Positions 11,106 to 21,340 of a stretch of 64,000 nucleotides of DNA are shown here, one piece after another; the first letter of the stretch is position 1; every line of letters begins with the position of its first letter. The notes under the pieces are model-generated. The model worked only from the letters and a program-made list of their open reading frames with translations. It was not told where the DNA came from and made no database searches. The position numbers and the translations under genes are program-made. The stretch is from Armillaria gallica (Eukaryota; Basidiomycota; Agaricomycetes; Agaricales; Physalacriaceae), in the NCBI GenBank assembly GCA_037576215.1, contig JBANDB010000005.1, positions 372,001 through 436,000 on the forward strand, read 5' to 3'.

Positions 11106-11523
11106 TGTTAGGCCTGGACCCAGGAATAACAAGCAAGCACAATCCAAGAGCTGTCTTGCATTTGGACAATCACACTAGGGGCAGCAGAGCCTAATAATCC
11201 AAGTGATGAATGGTTAATGCTTAGTCGAGCTCAGCAAGTGAGAAGAGTGTAAGTCCAGTATGTATAAACTTAGCTTAAAGCTGAGGATACTACAGCAAGA
11301 GGTAAGCTACTTATATACTGTCATCCATTTCTATATATAAACCTGTTGTCATGTCAATCATGTGTTTTGTAATATGGAAGTCTGTCTATAACCATACATT
11401 GCAGCAAGAATGCTAAAGTCATTCAGTTTAGCACTAGTAACCATGTGTATGCCAAGGTGCCAAGATGCCAAGATGCTGAGATAAGATAAGATAAGATAAG
11501 GAACAAGTTGAAAAATCATAACA
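11106..11523 (-). mobile_element. 5' LTR of RT-1
   Basis: 418 bp, reading TGTTAG...TAACA on the plus strand. On the element strand it has repeated CTTATC (GATA-type) words at its beginning (11480-11500), a TATATAAG box at about 11317-11310, and the predicted transcript start AGCTTTAAG at 11282. Layout matches the LTRs at 18399 and 62332. No target duplication can be tested because the 3' end is lost. Confidence 0.85.
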
Positions 11524-11749
11524 AAGACGCTATTCATCTGTACAAAAAAGAAAAGCTCATGTGAGTCCCTGAGGTTTTACTATATGCAACTCACCTTCAA
11601 TTATTTAAATACTTCACTTATGAATTATTATCTAACCTGACTTGGAAAACCACCGATGCTAGGTGTGAATACTTCTATTTCTCTAGTCTCCGAGTCCCAT
11701 GTGATAGCATCCTACAAGGCAAGGCTCACCAAAATGCCTGCCTTTTCTA

Positions 11750-13016
11750 TAACAAATTGCACCTGGAGGCACCAATAGAGGTACTCAGCCCATATTGGAA
11801 GATTGAGATCGATCTACCTGACATCCAGATCCAGGAACCAATGCCAGACAAACCACCAATGGCACTGCCCTGAGCACCAGTACCCACCTTCTCCTATGTT
11901 AGGGGATGGGCACCACCAGGAATATACACAAAAGGATACTTACCCTTTGTGAGAGCAGGCAAGGCATCAGGATCAGCAGGAGGACAGCCAAGTCAGCTGC
12001 CTCAACCTCCACCACCTGCCATACCCCAATTATAGGCACTACTGTAATATCTGCTGCCACCAATGGCCCCCGACCCTCTGGAATCCTGGCAGCTCACCCA
12101 AGGAGACATCATCCCCTTCAACAACTTCAAACTGAAGATTTTAAAGGATGTTGCCTCCTTCAAAGGGGAATCCACTGACATCTTGCACTTCTTTTCGCAG
12201 TGCGAAATACACTTCAACTTGTAAAACCAGCATTACTGGAACTCACCACATATAGTCCTATTCTGTGTCTCACACTTCGAAAATGAGGCACAGAAATAGT
12301 GGGAACTGGCAGCACGCATGCTGGGGAAGAACATGAATGGTAGCCAGCTGTATCTCTCCTACAACAAATTCAAGGGAGAGGTGATGGTGTGCTTCTGGAA
12401 GGACTCCAACATACAAATCAAGTATACGCAATGAGAGAAGCTCAGACAGACAAGCTACCCAGATGGAGACCAATTCTTCCAGAAGTTCGAAGAGCTGGTC
12501 TACAATGCAGGGGTATGGGACAACGAGCAAGTCATGCTTGCCCAAATCAAGAAAGCAGCACATGAAACAAGCAAGAATATGATATACACTGCCAACAAAG
12601 ACATGCCAACCACCTACAATGGGTGGAAGAAGCGCTTACTCTGCATCAATTACAACTACTAACTCAAGAAGACAGAAGGAACCACTGCCAGATGGGTCAA
12701 CATCAAACCACAGGCACAGAAGATGACTACACCCCAGAAGGGTAGTCAAGTGCCAGTTACTATGCCAGAAAAGAAGATGGGCACCAGCACAACTTACAGA
12801 GGGTGCAGTGTGCCAATGGATATTGACAGGAAATGGGCAGAGGGGCTATGCTTCAGGTGCGGCAAACCTGGACATATGAAGCGAGACTGCCCCAACTGAC
12901 CAAAGATGCATGAAGAAGCTATGCAATATTTTAATGCTTATTGGGATGCACAGCCAATGGTGGAAGAACCAACAGGAACAAAGATTAAGGAGGTAAAAGA
13001 TGATGCTGGGAAGTAA
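11750..13016 (+). pseudogene. RT-2 gag
   Basis: Gag forms the particle and packages element RNA. From about 12060 a single frame reads through W-Q-L-T-Q-G-D-I, a capsid-like segment with F-x-G-x-x-x-D-I-x-x-F (12150-12200), and a nucleocapsid CCHC knuckle C-F-R-C-G-K-P-G-H-M-K-R-D-C at 12849-12890. It ends at TAA 13014-13016. Several internal stops are present, including TGA at 12897 directly after the knuckle (RT-4 has AGG, Arg, there). The N-terminal part before 12060 is less clear. The next frame (pol) lies in the -1 register. Confidence 0.8.
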
Positions 13017-16000
13017 TTGATTTGACTTACCTGGCTAAGGACTTAGTTTCACCTGGTACGCATTCATCGCCTGCTAGTTGGACTTATGATACTTCTGTAG
13101 TTACAACCACACATTCAAATATACCTCACTTTACGACTTCCAGAAGCAAAACTAAGCAAGAATCAAAACAGCATGCTGAAGTGGCTAGTTTGCCAGCAGC
13201 ATGACTGGCTAAACATCCTGCAAGTAACTCATTACGAGTGAACACAATGGATGACAAGGAGACCACCATATCTCCACCCCTCATAATGGCACAACCAGAG
13301 GGGGCAGGGGACCAAGCGATCTTGATTGCTCTCTCTGAAGAAGTGGCTCCATGGAGTCTCAGCCTTGCTGAGAGTTTCAAAGGAATAGCTACGATGAAAC
13401 CTCCTCTGGGAATGGAGAACACTGCAATACACCCAAAGGAAGAAGAGCTCTTGAAGGAGACCTTAAACACAAGCAACAAGATACAAGACCCTTACAACAG
13501 GAGCCCAGCTCGAACAGGGCAAGAGACGCCCAAGGTAAGCATAGTAGAAGTACCTGATGAGGAGGACGATACAAGCTTTCGAAGATGGGAAGCAGCTAAC
13601 AAAACTCCCTCTGTAGTGCCTGAGGTGACCCAGCCAATGATAGCCAGATTCTCAGATCTCAGTGTGAAGGCTGAGAAGGTCCCACACGAGTGGCTCAAAC
13701 CATTTGGAGCTGAATGGACATTACGAGGAATAATAGAAGCTAAGACCGAATTGGAAGTGAGGGCGATCCTAAAGAATTGGATTGCTAAGGGGTGGGCAGA
13801 GGAGGTAGTTGACGAGATGATTGAAGGGTTACAAAAAGCCATGCGCATCCAAGCGCTGTGGCAGATGGAGAAATTGTGACAACCTAGGCAATACATTAGC
13901 TGGCTAAGTGGGAAGGGGAAGGATCTGACCATCAATGTTCAACTCAAAACACTAGAAAACTTGACCTGAATCTCAACCTCTGCTTTAGTTGACAGTGGAT
14001 GCACCAGTAGCACCATCAATTGAGCATTTGTCAAGTAACATAACATTTCTACTCATGCCATGGCAGCACCAATTCCTATCTACAATGCCGACAGAACACA
14101 TTATCAAGGAGGAGCCATTACCAAATTTGCTGAAGTCTGCATCAAGATTGGTGACCATGTGGAGTGGATAGATTTAGCCATCATCAACCTGAATGACTGA
14201 CAGATCTTTCTTGGCAGTGATTGGTTAGCAAGGCACAATCCACTAATCAATTGGAAGACTGAAAAAATGATGTTTGCCTGATGTTACTGCCGCAAGACCT
14301 CATTCATACTTTCCAATGCAGATCCTGATGACAAGTGGGATAAAGAGTTGGAGGAGGGAGAAACAATTTTAGCAATCAATTTCACGCAAATGACCTAGCA
14401 GCAAAGGTGAATGCGGAGAAGAGGACAAAGACATTCAAAGAAATAGTTCTGGAATGGTGCAGAGATTTCAAAGACCTATTTGACAAGGACAATTTTGATG
14501 AACTCCCTGAGCCAAAGACCTGGGACCATGCTATCGAGCTCATCCCAAACACTAGCACCAACCTCAATTGCAAGGTCTACCCTCTTAACTGGAATGAACA
14601 GGAGGAGCTTGACAAGTTCTTAGATGAGAACCTATCCAGCAGGAGGATATGACCATCAAAATCCCCTATGGCATCACCTTTCTTTTTCATCAAGAAAAAG
14701 GATGGAAAATTACACCCAGTCCAGGACTACCGAAAGCTCAATGAGATGATAATCAAAAACCGTTACCCACTTCCACTCATCTCTAAGCTCATGGACAAGT
14801 TGTGAGGTGCAAAATACTTCTCTAAACTGGACATCCGCTGGAGATACAACAATGTCTGCATCAAAAGTGGTGACAAGTGGAAGGCAGCCTTCTGAACCAA
14901 TTGAGGCTTGTTCAAGCCTACAGTCATGTTCTTTGGACTCACCAACTTGCCTGCCACCTTCCAATGGATGATGAACAATGTCTTCAAAGACCTCATCACA
15001 TCAGGAGTGGCAACCATCTACCTTGACAATATCCTCATCATGTCCAAGACCAAAGAAGAATATTGTCACATCACCTGCAAAGTCCTAAAGGTTCTGCAAA
15101 AAAACAAGCTATTCCTCAAAGCAGAAAAATGCGAGTTCGAGGTACTAGAAACCAAGTACCTAGGTGTCATCATCAGTGAAGGGAGCATCCGCATGGACCC
15201 AGTAAAGGTTAAAGGCATAACGGAGTGGCCAGTTCCAACCAAGAAGCAGCAGCTTCAATCTTTCCTTGGCTTTACCAACTTCTATCGACGATTTATTAAA
15301 TGATATAGCAAAATCATCAAGCCAATGACCCAACTAATGGGGAATGAACCATGGAAATGAGGGACAATGCAACAAAATGCTTTTGACCAACTAAAGAAGC
15401 AATTGGTGGAGGATGTGGTATTAGCAATACCAACAGAGGGAGGGAAGTTCCACATGGAAGCAGATTCTAGTGAGAGGGCAATTGGTGCCATTTTATCCCA
15501 AGAGCAAGAAGGGAGATGGCACCCAGTCACATTTTTATCCAAAGCACTTACGGTCACAGAGTGAAACTATGAAATCTATGATAAAGAGCTGCTTGCCATC
15601 ATTCTCACTCTTAACAAATGGCAACACTACTTAATGGGGGCTGCTCAAGATTTTGAAATCTGGACTGATCACTAAAATCTCCAGTATTTCTGCAAACCCC
15701 AGAAGCTAAACCATCAGCAAGTGTGCTGGGTCACCAAGTTGGCCAAATACCATTTCACTCTCTATCACAAAGTAGGTGCAGCAAACAAAAAAGCTGACTT
15801 GCTTAGTCAAAGGGCAGATCATGAACAAGGCAGAGATGACAACGACAAAGTCATAGTCCTCAAGCCAGAGCACTTCCATGCAATGATCATGCCTACAATA
15901 GAAGAAACACAGAGGAAGATTAAACATGCCACACGTGACCATCATTCCTGGGATAAAAATGTCCTAAGCTCTCTAAACCATGATCACGGGATGGAAATGA

Positions 16001-17600
16001 GAGAAGGACTATTGTATTATGATGAAAAGATCTATGTCCTCTGAGACCACACATTATGAGGAGAAATTATCGCTCAATCTTATGATCACATCATGGCAGG
16101 GCATCCAGGCATCAAGAAAACCAAGAAACTTGTGCTACAGGAATACTGGTGGCTGAAGATGAAGAAGAACATTGAAGCCTATGTCTGCACCTGTGAAACC
16201 TGCCAGCAAACGAAATCCAGTACTCAGGCAAAGGCAGCACTTCTTCACCCAAATGCCATTCCCTCGTGACCATGGACCCACATATCAGTGGACATAGTAA
16301 CTGGCTTACCGATGTGCCACAGCTATGACATGATCCTCATGATCATCAACTGGTTTTCCAAGAAAATCATTCCTGTTGCATGTTCCACAGAACTCTTGTC
16401 AGAAGGATGGGTGAAGATTCTATGCGACGAGGTATATTCCAAGCATGGAATGCCACAAGTTGTTATCTCAGACCAAGGCACTGTATTTGTCTCCAAGTTT
16501 ATGAAAGAATTGTACAACCTACTTCAAATCAAGAGCAATGCATCCACTGCCTACCACCTTCAGACTAATGGGCAAACTGAATGAGTCAACTAGGAGGTTG
16601 AAAAATATCTCCACATCTTCATCAATCACCTTCAGGATGACTGGGTAGAATGGCTCTCACTCACTGCCTTCACCCACAATAATCGAATACACTCCTCCAC
16701 CAGTAAAAGCCCATTCAAAGTCAACTACAGCTTCAACCCCCCTGTTCTCCCAGGTGCCAGGACTCAAACCCCACCCCTAATACATTTGTCTCGAAGATGC
16801 AGGAAATCCATGCTGCCACCAAACGCTCTCTTGAGAAGGCCACTGATCAAATGAAGGCCCAGTATGACAAGAAGAAACACTCTGCCATTGAATTCAAAGT
16901 CAGAGACAGAGTATGGCTCAACACAACTAACCTGCACCTCCCTTGTCCCAAGAAGAAACTCACAGACAAGTGAACAGGTCCTTTCGAAATCACTAGCAAA
17001 AAGGGTGTGTCAGCCTATACACTTAAACTCCCAACCAACTGGCATATTCACCCTACATTCAACAAGGTCTTTCTCACCCCATACATACCACCCGCATTCT
17101 CCATTCAGGAACAACCTCCACTGCCACCACCAGATCTTATTGATGGCGAGGAACATTACAAGGTCAAAAAAGTTCTTGACAGCAGACTTCACAAAACCAG
17201 GAGGAAGAGGGGCCAGCCTTACCAAACAAAAACTGACTACTTCATCAAGTGGAAAGGCTATGGGCCAGAATCGAACAGTTGGGTATGAGAGGAAGACAAG
17301 GATGCCAATGAACTCATTGAAGAATTCCTTGCTGAACATGTTGATGCCATCATAGTAAACCCCATCTGCATCATTGACACCAAACCAGACCCAGATATGA
17401 CAGACTACTTCCAATGGCAATACCTTGTCACAGCCAAGTCTAGCCCACTGCAATGGTATTGGGAGCAAGAGTTAACCCATCTCCAATCGCTGATTGATGG
17501 ATTTTGAACTACTCATGACAACTCTTTCAATGATGGATATGGAGAGGAGGCCAGAGGGATGTATAACCCAGACTTCAACAATGACTGGAGCGGACCATAA
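13017..17600 (+). pseudogene. RT-2 pol: protease, RT, RNase H, integrase, chromodomain
   Basis: Order of domains: a hydrophilic linker (13238-13879 is open, 213 codons); protease with D-S-G-C-T-S-S at about 13991; reverse transcriptase (14410-15300), whose catalytic box reads Y-L-D-N at 15019-15030 instead of Y-L-D-D; RNase H (F-H-M-E-A-D at about 15450); integrase with an H-x-H / C-E-T-C zinc finger (16095-16215) and the D-D-E core (16290-16585); and a chromodomain (17140-17330) with Y-F-I-K-W-K-G-Y. Stops at 14650, 16582 and 16591 correspond to Arg or Gln codons in RT-5, consistent with C to T changes. A tail of about 90 codons follows the chromodomain. Confidence 0.85.
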
Positions 17601-17635
17601 CAGCATTCAGGATGCCTGCCTTAATGAGGGGGTAA

Positions 17636-17820
17636 TGTTATGACTTATTCATTGTCTTTATCTTATCTTCAGTACCTATCTTATCTCATTTTATCTGTAG
17701 GCACTCAGACCGATCTACACATGGCTACCAAGCAACTTCAATGGCACTTCATAACTGTCACTCACTTTATGCATGTTCTCACTTCTTTCTCTCATGAAGG
17801 ACTTATTATTAGACACTCAC
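17636..17820 (+). mobile_element. 3' LTR of RT-2, truncated by satellite
   Basis: It starts TGTTATGACTTATTCA directly after the purine tract AATGAGGGGGTAA. CTTATC and TATCTTATC words near the start correspond to the GATA-type cluster of the other LTRs. It matches RT-4's LTR start. At 17820, before the TATA box, it gives way to satellite. Confidence 0.8.
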
Positions 17821-18398
17821 TGGCTGTAGATGTCCGTGAAGGCTTTGCAGTGACTGCAATTCATGTTTCCAGTGACAGAACAATACTCATTCATTGTTCC
17901 TTTCCCTGTGGATGGCTGTAAATGTCTGTGAAGGCTATGCAGTGACTGCAATTCATGTTTCCAGTGACAAAACAATACTCATTTATTGTTCCTTTCCCTG
18001 TGGATGGCTGCAGATGTCCGTGAAGGGTATGTGGTGACTGCAATTCATGTTTCCACTGACAGAACCATACTCATTCATTGTGTCTTACCCTGCAGATGGC
18101 TGCAGATGTGCATGCAGTCTATGCAGTGACTGCAATTCATGTTTCCAGTGACAGAACAATATTCATTCATTGTGTCTTTCCCTGTAAATGGCTGCAGATG
18201 TGCTTGAAGGCTATAAAATGACTGCAATCCATGTTTCCAGTGACAGAGCAATACTCATTCATTGTTCTTTACCCTGTGGATGGCTGCAGATGTGCATGCA
18301 GTCTATGCAGTGACTGCAATTCATGTTTCTAGTGACAGAACAATACTCATTCATTGTGTCTTTCCCTGCAGATGGCTGTAGATGCCTGTGAAGGCTAT
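17821..18398 (+). repeat. 92-bp satellite, about six units
   Basis: Tandem units of about 92 bp, each with TTCATGTTTCCAGTGACAGA, CAATACTCATTCATTGTTCC and GATGGCTGCAGATGT. This is the same family as 40411-54122 and in the orientation I call plus. It is bounded by the broken RT-2 LTR on the left and by the 3' LTR of RT-3 on the right. Confidence 0.95.
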
Positions 18399-18802
18399 TG
18401 TTATGCCTGGACTCAGGTGGAACAAGTAAGCGCAATCCCAACATTGTCTTGCACTTCAGACAGGATGCTAGGGGTGGCAATACTCGCAGAACTGTGAGTG
18501 CAAGCGGTTAACATGTAGTAGAAGTTTGAGAAGATAAGTCCAGTATGTATTAACTTAGCTAGAAGCTAGAGTACATGGCTGATAGCTAAGGTCTTTATAT
18601 ATGTATTCGTAGATGCTAATAATAGTTCAATAAATGCGAAAGTCGTATGATAACTGTCAAGAAGCCTGTCTGTAACCTGGTGTCACAGCAGGTATGCTGA
18701 AGTCATTTGGTTAAGCACTGGTAACCGCATGTATGCCGAGGTGCCAAGATGCCAAGGTGCTGACATAAGATAAGATAACGAGAAAATAGAAAAATCATAA
18801 CA
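18399..18802 (-). mobile_element. 3' LTR of RT-3
   Basis: 404 bp, TGTTATGCC...CATAACA on the plus strand. On the element strand it shows GATA-type CTTATCTTATG, a TATATAAAG box near 18600 and the start motif AGCTTCTAGCTAA about 34 nt further on. Directly upstream on the element strand is the purine tract AATGAGGAGGTAA. Confidence 0.9.
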
Positions 18803-18837
18803 TTACCTCCTCATTAAGGCAGGTGTCCCGACAGCCA

Positions 18838-19607
18838 TTAAGGGCCACTCTGGTCATCTGGGAAGTCAGGTTGGTACATTCCATGTGCTTCTCCACCATA
18901 TCCATCATCAAAGAGGTCTTCATCATTGATTTCATCTGGAGTTATTATTTTTGATACATCAATTCGTTGTGCATGGCTGACTTGGCCTTCGTACTCCTGA
19001 ATCACTTCCTGCACATGTTCCATCTCTGTGTCCCTGACCCATGAGTTGTGTTCAGGTGTCCATCCCTTCCATTTGACAAAGTAGTCGGTGACCATCTGAT
19101 ACTTTCAGCCCTTCTTGCTGCATACTCTACAAGTGCATGAGTCAAGAACTTCTTCGATTTCGTATTCTTCTTCATCTTCAATGAGATCAGGAGGAGGAGG
19201 TGGTGGGAGTTCTTGGTTAGGGAATGTGGGCAGTATGTAAGGTGTCAGCAGTTTCTTGTTGAATTGGGGATGAATCTTCCAGTGGGGCAGCAGCTTGAGT
19301 TTGTAAGCTGATGCTCTGGCCTTTTCCAGAATTTCGAAGGGTCTGACATGTTTGTCGTCAAGCTTCTTCTTTGGGCATGGTAGGTGCAGGTTTGTTGCAT
19401 CAAGCCATGCTTGGTCACTGACTTGATACAAGTGGGCAGCTCGTCATTTCTTGTCGTATTGAGTTTTCATGTGAGTTGCTGCTTTGTCGAGTGCCTTTTT
19501 GGTTTCTTTGTGGACAGAAGTCATGTTCTCGATGAAAGCTTCAGCGGTTGGGTTCGTGAATGGTGACGATCTGGGAGAGTCTGGGAGGATCCTTGGGTGA
19601 CATCCAT
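18838..19607 (-). pseudogene. RT-3 pol, integrase C-terminus and chromodomain
   Basis: From 19431 down the frame reads D-A-T-N-L-H-L-P-C-P-K-K-K-L-D-D, the GPY-type integrase tail (P-H-W-K-I-H-P-x-F-N), a run of prolines, then E-Y-E-I-E-E-V-L and the chromodomain core Y-F-V-K-W-K-G-W with E-H-N-S-W-V. It ends at 18838 after an acidic tail (F-D-D-G-Y-G). A TGA near 19108 splits it. Chromodomains of this class bind methylated histone H3 tails and bias integration to heterochromatin. The upstream part of the gene resumes at 21341, beyond LTR-B. Confidence 0.85.
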
Positions 19608-21340
19608 TGATGAGCCTCCAGGCTCTGTACGCTCAGAATTTGCAGATTTAGCCATCCATCACCCAATACCTTCGAAACGACACCATTATAATCCTCACAC
19701 ACTCCATAATACTGCCAACACTTGATAATACCATGGATTTTCACAGTATAAACCACAAACATTCAGATACAATCCTAAAACCATAACAGCCACTCCTCAC
19801 ACACTCTGTTATCCTTCCCAGCTTGCCTCGCATCACAATTACCGTATCCCATCACGGCAAGGCACTTTTGATCGACAATCATCCTAAAATGGGGTTGCTA
19901 CATCACTCAGAAGCATCTGGTTGATGTGCCCATCAATCATTTAATAAAATGATGTGATTGATGCGAGTACCCTCCCAGCTATGATAATTACAGCTATGGC
20001 AACTATAGACCACATTTACTAAGGCTGTTACAGTGCCAAGACTTCAAATTATCATTGCCCTACACATACACCTCAGCATGGCAACTGCAGCTCAATAATC
20101 CACAGCTAAACAGCACCTTATGATCCACTCCTCGCTCAATAAAACCACATGGTTTGCATCCATACACAGCAACATCAAGGACTTGCTGTTACTTTAAAAC
20201 CACAGATACCATATGTTTACTATGGCTATTAGAAAAGCCAAGGACTTACAGCCTTACTAAGGCTTCGAAGAATATTCTATTTATAAAATTGTACTTGTAG
20301 TATAAAAACTAGGTAGAAACCGCATTTTTAGAGCTAGTTCTTACCCAGTTGACGAGGCTACAGCATTACCAGTCAGCTATGGTTACTCCAAGTTATTTCC
20401 CACTGCTTGCTTTACTCTTTAAATGTTGTTGGTTGCACCAATACACAAAATCTTGTGTCAATAACTTGCTTTTGTCTTTTAATGCCACAACATTGCTTCA
20501 CTTTCACCACATAGGATTGTTTTATCGCCTTCACCTTCTACATTGCCATTGTTTTCATCACCCAGTTCAGTATTGCCTCTGTGTAGGCCCAGTTCAGCTC
20601 CATAGGATCACCCTTGTCTTTATCATTGTTCAGAGTTGCCGTGCATCTATTGCCGCAGCACCCCACTCAGCACCTCAGTTGCTACGATTTCTACCAGTTT
20701 CTTGCAGTCTCTGTATGTTTATTGCTATTGTTTCGACTCACAATATTAGGTACACCCCCAGCCATGTATATTAGGCTATTTCGATGTCTTCTAGTCCATT
20801 GCCACGATTTATAGCCCTCCCCCATGATTTCTATCACATTGCTACATCTTCTATTCCCTCTCCACATTTTCCAGTCCCTCCCAACAATTTCTAGAGCATT
20901 GCTACGATTACCAGTCCTTCCACACGATTACTCGTCCTTCCCCACGATTACTAGAGCATCACAACGATTTCTAGCATGTTGCTACGATTTATAGCTCATT
21001 GCTACGATTTCTAGACCCATTTTCGTGGTCTCTAGACTGTTTTCACAGTTTCTATCATGGTTTCTTGGTATTCAAGTCATCATACCAGATTCCATCCCTT
21101 CTTGTTTATCAAGATCCATCCAGGCTTACAGCCAATGTCTATTAGTACTCCTTGACCAAGAGTACTACTTCGCTGACTGAAAAGTTGCAGTGTATCTTGC
21201 ATTATTGAGGAATTGACCGCACGGAGGTGCACCAAACCACTCGCAAACAAATTGCCTTGATTGCTGTGTTGCTACATTAATTGCCTAAGCTCTCCCCGAG
21301 TTTTGGGTGTTGCCATTGCCATGGAAGTCTAGGCTCATCA
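19608..21340 (+). mobile_element. LTR-B1, solo long LTR inside RT-3 integrase
   Basis: 1733 bp with ends TGATGAGCCT and AGGCTCATCA (10-bp inverted termini). It is flanked by CCAT at 19604-19607 and 21341-21344. Removing the insert and one CCAT restores integrase sequence collinear with RT-5 (55330-55361) with no gap. It contains a TATAAAAAC box near 20310 and a cluster of short ACGATTTCTAG-type repeats at 20800-21060. No coding region is recognised. TG...CA ends and no internal domain favour a solo LTR; a non-autonomous element with short inverted ends is the alternative. Confidence 0.85.

Larger units (their letters stand above)
5745..11523 (-). mobile_element. RT-1: chromovirus (Ty3-type LTR retrotransposon), 3'-truncated, disrupted by palindrome Q
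   Basis: The element reads leftwards from its 5' LTR (11106-11523). It has a primer site next to the LTR, two short membrane-protein frames (10816-10920 and 10795 downwards), then palindrome Q (6976-10289), then more pre-gag and gag sequence. It breaks off near 5745, so pol and the 3' LTR are missing. Placement with RT-3 and RT-5 rests on LTR structure and on the shared upstream frames. Stops such as those in the 10795 frame show it is dead. Confidence 0.75.
11524..17820 (+). mobile_element. RT-2: chromovirus, 5'-truncated
   Basis: This plus-strand element has gag (to 13016), pol (to 17600), a purine-rich tract (17621-17635) and the first 185 bp of a 3' LTR (17636-17820). No 5' LTR is present; the exact left end between 11524 and about 11750 is unclear. 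RT-4 is its nearest relative in the window, judging by LTR start, pol wording and chromodomain. The 3' LTR runs straight into 92-bp satellite. Many in-frame stops make it inactive. Confidence 0.85.
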
